Source: Actinobacteria bacterium Ga0077541 (GTDB taxonomy: Bacteria; Actinomycetota; Thermoleophilia; Miltoncostaeales; Miltoncostaeaceae). From it: 36,823 bases of DNA. The position numbers were made by a program, and so were the translations under genes. The first letter of the stretch is position 1. Every line of letters starts with the position of its first letter. The notes below the pieces were generated by a model. It had not been told where the DNA came from. It did no database searches and saw only the letters and a program-made list of their open reading frames with translations. The stretch spans positions 1 to 36,823 of the forward strand of contig LNEQ01000210.1 of the NCBI GenBank assembly GCA_001464995.1, read 5' to 3'. Shown here piece by piece: positions 7,657 through 15,710 of the stretch.

Positions 7657-8208
7657 ATGGCGCTGCCCCTCGACCCTGGCTCGCCTCCGGTCGAGCGCCA
7701 CAGCCGCGCCGGCATGGTGGCGGGCGTCGTCGTGACGCTGATCGCCGTGGCCGTCGCGATCGCCTTCGGGGTCTCCCGCCAGGACGATCCCGGGAGGGTC
7801 GTCCTGGCCGTCGTCGCGACGCACGACCAGGGCGCCGACCGGCCGCCGCCCTCGCCGATCCCCGACCCGGGCTCGCGCGAGGGGTTCGCGGACTTCGCCG
7901 CCCGGGCGCACTGGGAGCCGTCGGGAGCCCGCGAGGACGCGATCGAGGGCCGCACGGCGTCGACCGTCTTCTGGGACCGGGCCGGCCGGCGGGTGGCCTA
8001 CACGGCCGTCTCCGGCGACCCGGTCGACGCCCCTGCCGATTCGCGGCGCACCGGCCGCCGCGGTGTCCTGCTGCGCAGCTTCGACGTCGGCGGGCGCACG
8101 GTGGTCACATGGGAGGAGAACGGCCACACGGCGGTGATCTCGGGGATCGGGATCTCGCGTGCCGCCCTCTACAACCTCGCCGGGGGCCGCGCGCGGGGAT
8201 CGTCGTGA
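7657..8208 (+). CDS. Single-pass membrane protein, possibly anti-sigma-like
   Basis: A 183-residue protein with a short cytoplasmic N-terminus, one membrane helix (about 18-38, RAGMVAGVVVTLIAVAVAI) and an external domain. The domain shows the pattern VFWDRAGRRVAYTAVSGDPVDAP, then a strand-rich GGRTVVTWEENGHTAVISG end. I associate this pattern with extracytoplasmic domains of actinobacterial anti-sigma-type proteins, but no zinc-finger anti-sigma domain is present and no sigma gene is adjacent, so the function is unassigned. ATG 7657 is preferred: a CAAGAT hexamer ends 7 bases upstream. ATG 7648 is possible. Neither has a Shine-Dalgarno site. Confidence 0.6.
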   Translation: MALPLDPGSPPVERHSRAGMVAGVVVTLIAVAVAIAFGVSRQDDPGRVVLAVVATHDQGADRPPPSPIPDPGSREGFADFAARAHWEPSGAREDAIEGRTASTVFWDRAGRRVAYTAVSGDPVDAPADSRRTGRRGVLLRSFDVGGRTVVTWEENGHTAVISGIGISRAALYNLAGGRARGSS

Positions 8209-8282
8209 CCCGGGGGTAATGGAGGGCACCGTCGCTGCCGAGGAGATCGGTGACAACCGACACCGCGTCCGCCGGAGCACCC

Positions 8283-8369
8283 ATGGCAATCCGAGAGATC
8301 CGCCTCGCCGCAGCCAGCTTCGTCCTCACCGCCGCGTTCATCGTCGCCCTGCACCTCCTGACGAGCTAG
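8283..8369 (+). CDS. Possible 28-residue membrane peptide
   Basis: A short frame encoding 28 residues: a MAIREIR start, a hydrophobic stretch (about 8-27) and stop TAG at 8367. A GGAG ribosome-binding site lies at 8273-8276, 6 bases before the ATG, and a strong 15-bp hairpin begins 11 bases after the stop. Start signal, hydrophobic helix and terminator together support a real small gene, but no homology can be asserted. Confidence 0.4.
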   Translation: MAIREIRLAAASFVLTAAFIVALHLLTS

Positions 8370-8380
8370 GCGGTCCGGTC

Positions 8381-8415
8381 CGCCGCATCGCCGGCCCGGG
8401 GCCGGCGATGCGGCG
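8381..8415. terminator. Perfect 15-bp inverted repeat, probable terminator
   Basis: 8381-8395 is exactly complementary to 8401-8415, leaving a 5-base loop (CCGGG) that can close by one more pair. It follows the genes ending at 8208/8369 and precedes the copC-copD promoter. There is no T-run, as is common in GC-rich actinobacteria, so it may be a U-less or Rho-assisted terminator. Confidence 0.55.
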
Positions 8416-8445
8416 AGTCCGGTCCTCGCCGCGGGCGGGCGGTGG

Positions 8446-8451
8446 TAGCGT
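8446..8451 (+). promoter_or_regulatory. -10 box TAGCGT, leaderless promoter
   Basis: TAGCGT ends 7 bases before GTG 8459 of the copper-protein gene. It lies directly after the hairpin at 8381-8415, so this gene has its own promoter. Confidence 0.45.
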
Positions 8452-8458
8452 CGCCCTC

Positions 8459-9859
8459 GTGCGCGGAGCGTCCTGGCTGGCGGGTCTCGTGGTCGCTGCC
8501 GGCCTGCTGGCCGCGCCGGCGTCCGTCCTCGCCGCCCCCGAGCCCCTCTCCGCCGAGCCCGCCGCCGGTTCGCGGGTCGCCGCCCCGCCGGACTCCGTGC
8601 GGCTGGTGATGCCGACGCGCCTCGAGGAGGCGTTCCTCGTCCTGCGGGTGACCGACCCGGACGGTCGCGACGTCTCCGGGCCGCCGGCGCGCGACGAGCG
8701 CGACCCCCGCGCCGTCATCGCGGCGGTCGACGCGTCCGGCGAGGGCCCGCTCACGGTCACCTGGCGGGTCCTCACGCGCGACGGCCATGCCGCCGGCGGC
8801 TCCTACCGGATCGGGGTCGGTGCCGACCCCGGCACGGCGGAGACCGGCTCCCCGACCCGCTCCGGCCACGGGCCGCTGCCCGTGCTCGCCCGCCTGCTGG
8901 CGCTGGTCGGACCGCTCGGCCTCGTCGGCCTGCTGGCGCTCTCCGCGGGGGTGGTGGCGCCGGCGGTCCGCGCCGGCGGCATCGTGATCCCCGGAGAGGG
9001 GGCGGCGGTGGCCGAGGGGTTCCGCACGCGCACCGGCGAGGCGCTCGCGGGCGTGACGCGGAACTGGTGGAGGGCCTGGTGGATCCTCGTGGCCGTCGCG
9101 GCGGCCGGCGTCGCGCTACTGCCCGTCGCGCTCCTGCGCGTGATCGGTGAGGGGCCCGGGGAGCTCGGGACGCTGCTCGGGCAGACGCGGATCGGCGCGG
9201 CGTGGTGGGCGCAGGCCGCCGGGCTCGCGCTCGCGGTGGCGGCGGGGCTGATCGCCGGCCGGCGGTACGGAGGGCGGGCGCCCGACACCGACGCCGGGGC
9301 CGCCCTGATGGGCGCCGGACCGCTCCTCGCGCTCGCTGCGATCAGCTGGGGCGGCCACGCCTCGGCGGGTGGCGACGCGACCGCCAACATCGTCATCGAC
9401 CTGCTCCACAGCGTCGCGACGGCGGCGTGGATCGGCGGTCTGCTCGGGCTGGCCGTGCTCGTGATCCCGGCGGTCGCGCGCCTGGGTGACGCGGACCGCG
9501 TGCGGCTGGCCGCCGCGGTGGTCGTGCGGTTCTCGGCGCTCGCGCTGACGGCCGTCGCCGTGCTGGTGGTGACCGGCATCTACCGGGCGCTCGCCGAGAT
9601 CGGCATCGGCGACCTCCTCGACACCGGGTACGGGCGCGCCCTGCTGGTGAAGCTCGCGCTGTTCGGGCTCCTGCTGATCGGCGGCGCCTACAACCGCCTG
9701 GTCGTCCATCCGCGCCTCGAGCGCGCCGCGCTCGGGCTGGCGCCGGGCGACCGCGGGGCCGGGGCCGCCCTGCGCATCAGCGTCCGCGCCGAGCTCGGGG
9801 TCGCGGCGGCCCTCCTGGTGAGCGTCGCGGTGCTGGTCAGTCTCGCCCCGCCCGGCTGA
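8459..9859 (+). CDS. CopC-CopD fusion, copper resistance/uptake protein
   Basis: A 466-residue protein. Residues 1-26 form a signal peptide ending near VLAAP. Residues 27-123 are a CopC-like beta-barrel: PAAGSRVAAPPDSVRLVMPTR, then TWRVLTRDGHAAGGSYRIGV, which keeps the DGH motif. Residues 140-466 form a CopD-like domain with about eight helices, including the core DLLHSVATAAWIGGLLGL. CopC-CopD proteins are linked to periplasmic copper binding and copper import. The His normally found at the start of mature CopC (copper ligand, HA motif) is replaced: the mature end reads AAPEPLSAEP, so canonical copper binding may be lost or altered. GTG 8459 fits both the signal peptide and the -10 box 7 bases upstream. 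Confidence 0.85.
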   Translation: MRGASWLAGLVVAAGLLAAPASVLAAPEPLSAEPAAGSRVAAPPDSVRLVMPTRLEEAFLVLRVTDPDGRDVSGPPARDERDPRAVIAAVDASGEGPLTVTWRVLTRDGHAAGGSYRIGVGADPGTAETGSPTRSGHGPLPVLARLLALVGPLGLVGLLALSAGVVAPAVRAGGIVIPGEGAAVAEGFRTRTGEALAGVTRNWWRAWWILVAVAAAGVALLPVALLRVIGEGPGELGTLLGQTRIGAAWWAQAAGLALAVAAGLIAGRRYGGRAPDTDAGAALMGAGPLLALAAISWGGHASAGGDATANIVIDLLHSVATAAWIGGLLGLAVLVIPAVARLGDADRVRLAAAVVVRFSALALTAVAVLVVTGIYRALAEIGIGDLLDTGYGRALLVKLALFGLLLIGGAYNRLVVHPRLERAALGLAPGDRGAGAALRISVRAELGVAAALLVSVAVLVSLAPPG

Positions 9860-9914
9860 AATCCGCCCGCCGCGTCAGCGCACGACCGCCCTGCACGCGT
9901 CCGGAGGGCTCCAC

Positions 9915-9920
9915 TAACAT
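9915..9920 (+). promoter_or_regulatory. -10 box TAACAT, leaderless promoter of gatCAB
   Basis: TAACAT ends 7 bases before GTG 9928. It overlaps the alternative ATG at 9919, which argues against that codon as the start. Confidence 0.5.
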
Positions 9921-9927
9921 GCCGCCG

Positions 9928-10212
9928 GTGATCGACGACGCAACCGTCCGGCACGTGGCCCGTCTCGCGCGCCTCCACCTGGAGCCCGGCGAGGCGCGCA
10001 CGATGGAGGCAGAGCTCTCGGGCATCCTCGAACACGTCGACGTCATCCAGTCGCTCGACCTCGACGACGTTCCGCCCACCACGCACGTGCTGGCCCTCGA
10101 GAACGTGATGCGCGACGACGTCCCGCGGCCGAGCCTGTCGGTCGAGGAGGCGCTCCGTGAGGCGCCCGAGGTCGTGGAGGGCCGCTTCGCGGTCGTGAAG
10201 TTCGAGCCGTGA
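9928..10212 (+). CDS. gatC: Asp/Glu-tRNA(Asn/Gln) amidotransferase subunit C
   Basis: A 94-residue GatC, the small helical subunit that wraps GatA and GatB. The family pattern is plain: ATVRHVARLARLHL at the start, then LSGILEHVDVIQSLDLDDVPPTTHV, and a final [11 protein letters not shown] that matches the FxVPxV tail. I choose GTG 9928 over ATG 9919 because GatC proteins normally begin two or three residues before this motif and because the -10 box TAACAT (9915-9920) overlaps the ATG. The stop overlaps the gatA GTG start by 4 bases. Confidence 0.93.
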   Translation: MIDDATVRHVARLARLHLEPGEARTMEAELSGILEHVDVIQSLDLDDVPPTTHVLALENVMRDDVPRPSLSVEEALREAPEVVEGRFAVVKFEP

Positions 10213-11654
10213 GCGCACCGCACGAACTGACGGCCGAGCAGTGCCTCGCCGCGCTCCGGTCCGGCGACACCACGGCGACCGACCTCGTCGAGGCGGCTCT
10301 CGCCCGTGTCGAGGACGACCGCTGGGGCAGCTTCCTGGCCCACGACGCCGATCGCGCCCGTGAGCGGGCCCGCGAGATCGACGCGATGCCCGAGCGGCCG
10401 CCCCTCGGCGGCGTGCCGATCGCGATCAAGGACGCGCTCTCGACGCGCGACCTGCCGACCACCTCGGGCTCGAAGATCCTCGAGGGCTTCCGGCCGGTCT
10501 ACACCGCCACCTGCGTGGACCGCCTGGAGCGCGCGGGGGCGATCGTGATCGGCAAGACCAACATGGACGAGTTCGCCATGGGGTCCAGCACCGAGAACTC
10601 CGCCTACCAGGTGACGAGGAACCCCTGGGACGCCGAGCGCGTGCCGGGGGGATCGAGCGGCGGCTCGGCGGCCGCGGTCGCCGCCTTCCAGGCGCCCTGG
10701 GCCCTCGGAAGCGACACCGGCGGGTCGATCCGTCAGCCCGCCGCGCTCTGCGGCATCGTCGGGATGAAGCCGACCTACGGCGCGGTCTCGCGCTACGGCC
10801 TGATCGCCTTCGCGTCGTCGCTCGACCAGGTCGGCCCGTTCGCGCGCACCGTCCGCGACTCGGCGCTGCTGCTGTCGCACATCGTCGGCCGCGACGAGAT
10901 GGACTCGACCTCGCTCGACTGGGCCGAGCCGATCCGGCTCCCCGAGGCCACCGACCTGCGGGGCGTACGCGTGGGCGTCGTGGAGGAGCTGATGGGGGAG
11001 GGCATCGAGCCCGGCGTCCGCGCCGCGGTGGAGGTGGCATTCGACCGGGTGCGCGACATGGGCGCGACCATCGAGCGCGTCAGCCTCCCGACCAGCGGCT
11101 ACGGCATCGCCACCTACTACCTGCTGGCCCCCGCCGAGTGCTCGGCCAATCTGGCCCGCTTCGACGGCATCCGCTACGGCGCCCATCTGGACGACGTGGC
11201 GGGCGATCTGCTGGAGCACTACGAGCAGGTCCGCGGTCGCGGGTTCGGGCCCGAGGTGAAGCGCAGGATCATGCTCGGCACCTTCGCCCTGGCCTCCGGC
11301 TACTACGACGCCTACTACGTGCGGGCGCAGAAGGTGCGGACGCTGATCCGCCGCGACTTCGAGGCGGCGTTCGCGAAGGTCGACTACCTCATGTCGCCGA
11401 CCTCGCCGACCACGGCGTTCCCTCTCGGCGAGCGCGTCTCCGACCCCTACTCGATGTACCTCTCGGACGTGTGCACCATCCCCGTCAGCCTGGCCGGCAT
11501 CCCGGCCATCTCCATCCCGTGCGGCCTCTCGGAGGGGCTGCCGGTGGGGCTCCAGATCGCCGGGCCGGCCTTCAGCGAGAACGGCCTGTTCGACGTCGCG
11601 TACGCGCTGGAGCAAGCGCTTGCATTCGACCCCTCGCCCCCGGGCGTGGCGTGA
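10209..11654 (+). CDS. gatA: Asp/Glu-tRNA(Asn/Gln) amidotransferase subunit A
   Basis: A 481-residue amidase-signature enzyme that releases ammonia from glutamine for conversion of Glu-tRNA(Gln) and/or Asp-tRNA(Asn). The Ser-cisSer-Lys triad is intact: Lys74 in [10 protein letters not shown], Ser149 in [14 protein letters not shown] and Ser173 in [16 protein letters not shown], with the 24-residue Ser spacing of the family. Length is normal. GTG 10209 overlaps the gatC stop, and the gene's own stop overlaps gatB's start, so the three subunits are translationally coupled. A complete GatCAB suggests the organism makes Gln-tRNA(Gln) indirectly (inference; glnS would lie elsewhere). Confidence 0.97.
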   Translation: MSAPHELTAEQCLAALRSGDTTATDLVEAALARVEDDRWGSFLAHDADRARERAREIDAMPERPPLGGVPIAIKDALSTRDLPTTSGSKILEGFRPVYTATCVDRLERAGAIVIGKTNMDEFAMGSSTENSAYQVTRNPWDAERVPGGSSGGSAAAVAAFQAPWALGSDTGGSIRQPAALCGIVGMKPTYGAVSRYGLIAFASSLDQVGPFARTVRDSALLLSHIVGRDEMDSTSLDWAEPIRLPEATDLRGVRVGVVEELMGEGIEPGVRAAVEVAFDRVRDMGATIERVSLPTSGYGIATYYLLAPAECSANLARFDGIRYGAHLDDVAGDLLEHYEQVRGRGFGPEVKRRIMLGTFALASGYYDAYYVRAQKVRTLIRRDFEAAFAKVDYLMSPTSPTTAFPLGERVSDPYSMYLSDVCTIPVSLAGIPAISIPCGLSEGLPVGLQIAGPAFSENGLFDVAYALEQALAFDPSPPGVA

Positions 11655-13117
11655 GCGCGGTGGACCTCAGCCGCTGGGAGCCGGTGATCGGCCTGGAGAT
11701 CCACGTCCAGCTGCTGACGCGGACGAAGATGTTCTGCGGCTGCGCGCTCAGCTTCGGCGATGCGCCCAACAGCCACACCTGCCCGGTCTGCCTCGCCCAC
11801 CCGGGCGTGCTGCCCGTGCTCAACCGCGAGGCTGTGCGGCTCGCGATCGTGACCGGCCTGGCGCTCGGTTGCGAGATCGCGCCCCACTCGCAGTTCCACC
11901 GCAAGAACTACTTCTATCCGGACCTCTCCAAGGCGTACCAGATCTCCCAGTACGACGAGCCGATCTGCGTGGGCGGCCACGTGTCGGTGCTGACGCCCGA
12001 CGGGGAGTTCGAGGTCGGCATCACGCGCGCCCACCTCGAGGAGGACGCGGCGAAGCTGGTGCACGTCGGCGGGGGCGGCCGCAGGGCCGGCGCCGAGAGC
12101 TCGGGCGTCGACTTCAACCGGGGCGGCACGCCGCTGCTGGAGATCGTCTCCGAGCCCGACATCCGCACCTCCGCCCAGGCCGGGGCCTTCCTGCGCCAGC
12201 TCCGCTCCACGCTCCGCCGGCTCGGGGTGAGCGACTGCAACATGGACGAGGGCTCGATGCGCGCCGACGCGAACGTCAGCGTGCGCCCCGCGGGCTCGAC
12301 GGAGCTCGGCACCAAGACCGAGCTCAAGAACATGAACAGCTTCCGCTTCCTGGAGCGCGGCGTCGACGCCGAGATCGCGCGCCAGGTGGCGATCCTCGAG
12401 GCCGGGGGGGCCGTCACCCAGGAGACCCTCCACTACGACCCCGACCTCAACGAGATCCACAGCCTCCGCAGCAAGGAGGAGGCGCACGACTACCGCTACT
12501 TCCCCGAGCCCGACCTCGTGCCGGTGGTGCCCGACCGGTCCTGGATCGAGGAGCTGCGCGCCGGGCTGCCCGAGCTGCCCGTCGACCTGCGCCGGCGCTG
12601 GGTGCGCGATCTCGGGATCAGCTTCGAGGACGCCGAGGTGCTGTCCGAGCCCCGGGAGCTGGTGGCCTACTTCGAGGACGTGGCCGGCCGGGTCGACGCG
12701 AAGGCCGCCGCCAACTGGGTCCGCGGCGAGCTGCGGGCGCAGTTGCGCGAGCTCGGCCAGGAGCCGTGGGAGAGCAGGGTCACGCCGGCCCACCTGGCCG
12801 AGCTGATCGGCCTGATCGACGACCGGACGCTGTCGGTGCCCCTCGCCAAGGAGGTGCTGGCCGAGGTGATCGCGAGCGGCGCCGCCCCGGCGGCGGTGGT
12901 GGAGGAGAAGGGCCTCGGCCAGATCTCCGACGAGGGGGCCCTGGTCGAGATCGTCGAGCGCCTCCTCGCCGAGAACCCCGACCAGGCCGCTCAGCTGCGC
13001 GAGGGCAAGGACAAGCTCGTCGGCTTCTTCGTGGGGCAGGCGATGAAGGCCTCCGGCGGCCGCGCCGACCCGGCCCGCGTCGGAGCCCTCGTCAGGGAGA
13101 AGAGCGGGCTGAGCTGA
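11651..13117 (+). CDS. gatB: Asp/Glu-tRNA(Asn/Gln) amidotransferase subunit B
   Basis: A 488-residue GatB, the tRNA-binding and kinase/transamidation subunit. Visible signatures: WEPVIGLEIHVQLLT at the start; the zinc Cys set FCGCALSF and CPVCLAHPG; the RKNYFYPDLSKAYQISQYD motif; GVDFNRGGTPLLEIVSEPD; and KTELKNMNSFRF. The C-terminal YqeY-like helical tail ends with the ADPARVGALVREK pattern. GTG 11651 overlaps the gatA stop (GTGA). The open frame extends far upstream inside gatA, but only this start gives the family N-terminus. The last 26 bases overlap the convergent histidine kinase gene. Confidence 0.97.
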   Translation: MSAVDLSRWEPVIGLEIHVQLLTRTKMFCGCALSFGDAPNSHTCPVCLAHPGVLPVLNREAVRLAIVTGLALGCEIAPHSQFHRKNYFYPDLSKAYQISQYDEPICVGGHVSVLTPDGEFEVGITRAHLEEDAAKLVHVGGGGRRAGAESSGVDFNRGGTPLLEIVSEPDIRTSAQAGAFLRQLRSTLRRLGVSDCNMDEGSMRADANVSVRPAGSTELGTKTELKNMNSFRFLERGVDAEIARQVAILEAGGAVTQETLHYDPDLNEIHSLRSKEEAHDYRYFPEPDLVPVVPDRSWIEELRAGLPELPVDLRRRWVRDLGISFEDAEVLSEPRELVAYFEDVAGRVDAKAAANWVRGELRAQLRELGQEPWESRVTPAHLAELIGLIDDRTLSVPLAKEVLAEVIASGAAPAAVVEEKGLGQISDEGALVEIVERLLAENPDQAAQLREGKDKLVGFFVGQAMKASGGRADPARVGALVREKSGLS

Positions 13118-14429
13118 CGGCGCCCCGGGCGAGGGGCAGTCGCACCTCGAAGGCCGTGCCCTCATCGGAGGGCTGCAGCGCCAGGGTCCCGCCCCATCGC
13201 TCGGCGGTGGCGCGGGCGATCGGCAGCCCCAGCCCGGCCCCCGGCGAGGAGCGCCGCCCGGCCGCGCGGTAGAAGCGGTCGAAGATCCTCTCGCGGTCGG
13301 CCTCGGCGATGCCGGGGCCGTCGTCGGACACGCGGACGACCGCCTCGCCGTCCTCCGCGCGCAGCGTCACCTGCACCCGGCCGCCGTGCCGGCGGCCGTT
13401 GTCGAGCAGGTTGACCAGCATGCCGCGCACCGCCGCCGGATCGCCCACCACCACGAGCCCGTCGGGCGCCTCACCGAGCTCGTCCACGTCGGTCAGCTCA
13501 CCGAGGAGCTCGCCGAGGTCGATGGGCTCCGCCCCTGCGTCGTCGCCGTCGACCCGCGCGAGCCCCAGCAGCCCGGCGACCAGCCGGTCCATGCGCTCGA
13601 CGGCCTCGGCCATGTCGGCGAGCGCCGCCTCGCGGTCGGCGGGGGGAAGGTCGTGCGCCCGGAGGGTGTCGATCTCGCCGCGCAGCGCCGTGAGCGGCGT
13701 GCGCATCTCGTGGGAGGCGTCGGCCGCGAACCTGCGCTGCTCCGCCAGGGTGGAGCGCAGCCGCCCCTGGGCGTCCTCGAGGCGTCCCAGCATGCGGTTC
13801 ATCGCACGCGCGAGACCGCCCACCTCGTCCGCGCGGCCCTCGGGGACCCGCATCGAGGGGTCCTGGCTGTCGGCCACGCGGTCGGCGGCGCGCTGGGCCT
13901 CGGTGAGGGGGCGCAGCGCCCGGCGCACGATCACGAGGGCGAGCCCGGTGGCGAGGAGCGCCGCGACCAGCGCGGCGACGGCGAGCCCGAGCGCGACCTC
14001 GTCGAGGGTGCGCTCCACGTCGGTGAGGGGCCGCGCCACCGCCACCGTGCGCCGGCCTCCGTCGGCGCCCGTCTCGAGCGCGCGCACCAGCAGTCGATAG
14101 CGCTCGCCGTCGAGCACGACGGTCCGGGGGCCGCTGGGGGGCGTGCTCCCGGAGGGATCGAGCTCGACGCGCGTGCCGGCCGCATCGGGATCGGCGCTAC
14201 GGGATGGCTGCACCGGCGCGCTGGGCGTGGGCGGCTCCGTGAAGTCGCGACCGCCGAGGTCGGGGCCCGACAGCTCGCGGGTCACCTGGTCGGCGGTCTC
14301 GCCGAGCGAGCGGTCCAGGCGGTCGTAGGCGCGCTCGGAGATCAGCACGTAGGCGCCGACGGCGAACAGGGCGACGGCGCCGAGCACGACGGCCGCCGCG
14401 GCGAGGGCGATGCGGGTCTGCAGCCTCAT
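13092..14429 (-). CDS. Sensor histidine kinase, two-component system
   Basis: A 445-residue membrane sensor. Two helices (about 8-30 and 146-169) flank a ~115-residue external domain that contains a Pro/Ser-rich stretch (64-100). HAMP follows (about 170-225, RRALRPLTEAQRAA), then the dimerisation/phosphoacceptor motif ADASHEMRTPLTAL with His240, the N-box LLDNGRRHGG, the G1 motif SDDGPGIA, the F-box RIFDRFYR and G2 GAGLGLPIARA. It would autophosphorylate on His240 and pass phosphate to the regulator encoded upstream; the stimulus is unknown. Its ATG overlaps the regulator stop (ATGA). Confidence 0.93.
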   Translation of the reverse strand: MRLQTRIALAAAAVVLGAVALFAVGAYVLISERAYDRLDRSLGETADQVTRELSGPDLGGRDFTEPPTPSAPVQPSRSADPDAAGTRVELDPSGSTPPSGPRTVVLDGERYRLLVRALETGADGGRRTVAVARPLTDVERTLDEVALGLAVAALVAALLATGLALVIVRRALRPLTEAQRAADRVADSQDPSMRVPEGRADEVGGLARAMNRMLGRLEDAQGRLRSTLAEQRRFAADASHEMRTPLTALRGEIDTLRAHDLPPADREAALADMAEAVERMDRLVAGLLGLARVDGDDAGAEPIDLGELLGELTDVDELGEAPDGLVVVGDPAAVRGMLVNLLDNGRRHGGRVQVTLRAEDGEAVVRVSDDGPGIAEADRERIFDRFYRAAGRRSSPGAGLGLPIARATAERWGGTLALQPSDEGTAFEVRLPLARGAVSSARSSP

Positions 14430-15106
14430 CGGGCGCGGAGCACGTAGCCCACGCCGCGGACGGTGTGGATCAGGCGGGGCTCGCCGGCCTCCTCGAGCTT
14501 GCGCCGCAGGTAACCGATGTAGACGTCCACCGCGTTGGTCTCGACGCTCGACGCGAAGCCCCAGGCGTCGGTGAGCAGCCGCTCGCGCGGCATGACCGCG
14601 TCGGGGTTGTCGAGGAAGAGGGCGAGCAGGTCGAACTCGCGCCGCGTCAGGGGCACCAGCCGCCCGCCGCGGTGCACCTCGTGCGTCGATGAGTCGAGCG
14701 TGAGGTCGCCGAAGCGGCGCACCGGCCCGGGTTCGCGGTCGCGGGCCCGGCGCAGCAGCGCCCGCACCCGCGCCACCAGCTCGGCGGTGGAGAAGGGCTT
14801 GACGAGGTAGTCGTCGGCGCCGGCCTCCAGGCCGGCGATGCGGTCGGTGACGGTGTCGCGGGCGGTCAGCATCAGGATCGGCAGGTGCTCCCCGGTCGCC
14901 CGCACGCGCCGGCAGATCTCCATGCCGTCCTCGTCGGGCAGCAGCAGGTCGAGGAGCATCAGCTCCGGAGGGGCCGCGCGGAGCTCCGCCATCGCCGCCG
15001 CGCCGGTCGCGGCGGTGACCACCTCGAACCCCTCGTACCCCAGCGCGCGGGACAGCATCGCCCGCACCTGGGGGTCGTCCTCCACCACCAGGAGCCGCCC
15101 GTCCAT
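14426..15106 (-). CDS. OmpR/PhoB-family response regulator
   Basis: A 226-residue regulator. The receiver domain (1-115) has acidic residues Asp10/Asp11, phosphoacceptor Asp53 in LMLLDLLLPDEDG, Thr81 and Lys103 in YLVKPF. The C-terminal winged helix (130-226) shows TRREFDLLALFLDNP, RERLLTDAWGF and the recognition-helix pattern NAVDVYIGYLRRKLE, ending TVRGVGYVLRAR. The layout resembles MprA/TcrA-type actinobacterial regulators. ATG 15106 was chosen because the receiver begins right there and a TACGCT -10 box lies 6 bases upstream; the open frame before it is antisense to ilvN. It is translationally coupled to the kinase gene and divergent from ilvN. Confidence 0.94.
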   Translation of the reverse strand: MDGRLLVVEDDPQVRAMLSRALGYEGFEVVTAATGAAAMAELRAAPPELMLLDLLLPDEDGMEICRRVRATGEHLPILMLTARDTVTDRIAGLEAGADDYLVKPFSTAELVARVRALLRRARDREPGPVRRFGDLTLDSSTHEVHRGGRLVPLTRREFDLLALFLDNPDAVMPRERLLTDAWGFASSVETNAVDVYIGYLRRKLEEAGEPRLIHTVRGVGYVLRAR

Positions 15107-15112
15107 GGGCCT

Positions 15113-15118
15113 AGCGTA
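15113..15118 (-). promoter_or_regulatory. -10 box TACGCT of the two-component operon
   Basis: TACGCT on the minus strand ends 6 bases before ATG 15106. It is back to back with the ilvN promoter; the whole divergent intergenic space is 69 bases. Confidence 0.5.
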
Positions 15119-15161
15119 GTGCCTCGGCGGGGCCCCGCCGGGAACGCGCCACTCCGTCGGG

Positions 15162-15167
15162 TATGCT
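15162..15167 (+). promoter_or_regulatory. -10 box TATGCT of ilvN
   Basis: TATGCT ends 8 bases before GTG 15176. No Shine-Dalgarno sequence or leader peptide fits between, so ilvN seems to be transcribed leaderless. No -35 match is visible. Confidence 0.5.
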
Positions 15168-15175
15168 GCCCGGCC

Positions 15176-15661
15176 GTGAAGCACACTCTCTCGGTCCTGG
15201 TTGAGAACAAGCCAGGAGTCCTCTCCCGCGTCGCGGGGCTGTTTACCCGTCGCGGGTACAACATCGACTCCTTGGCCGTGAGCCCCACCGAGGATCCGGA
15301 TCGCTCCCGCATGACCATCGCGGTCGATGCGAGCCGGTTCCCGGTCGAGCAGATCACCAAGCAGCTCGACAAGCTCGTCAACGTCATCAAGATCCGCGAC
15401 ATGGACCCCGAGAACGCCGTGTCCCGCGAGATGGCGCTCATGAAGGTGGCCGCCGACGCGCGCACCCGGAGCGAGGTGATCCAGCTCGTCGAGATCTTCG
15501 AGGCCCGGATCATCGACGTCACCCCGGAGTCGCTGACCATCCAGGTCACCGGCGAGACCGACGAGCTCATCAACTTCGAGCAGCTGCTTCGCCCGTTCGG
15601 CTTGATCGAGCTGGTGAAGACCGGCGTCGTCGCGCTCGCGCGCGGCGCGTCCATCACCTGA
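15176..15661 (+). CDS. ilvN: Acetolactate synthase small (regulatory) subunit
   Basis: A 161-residue regulatory subunit that binds valine and activates the catalytic IlvB subunit in the first common step of valine/isoleucine synthesis. The ACT domain spans residues 1-75 ([21 protein letters not shown], then [16 protein letters not shown]). A second ALS-type ACT-like domain follows (about 80-161, with [15 protein letters not shown]). GTG 15176 is set by the conserved start and the -10 box 8 bases upstream. ilvB normally sits directly before ilvN, but here a divergent two-component operon does, so the large subunit must be encoded elsewhere. ilvC follows after 49 bases. Confidence 0.94.
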   Translation: MKHTLSVLVENKPGVLSRVAGLFTRRGYNIDSLAVSPTEDPDRSRMTIAVDASRFPVEQITKQLDKLVNVIKIRDMDPENAVSREMALMKVAADARTRSEVIQLVEIFEARIIDVTPESLTIQVTGETDELINFEQLLRPFGLIELVKTGVVALARGASIT

Positions 15662-15710
15662 GCCCGCCAGGGCCCCCTTCCGCCACTTCCACGCCCCCGG
15701 AGCGACCATC

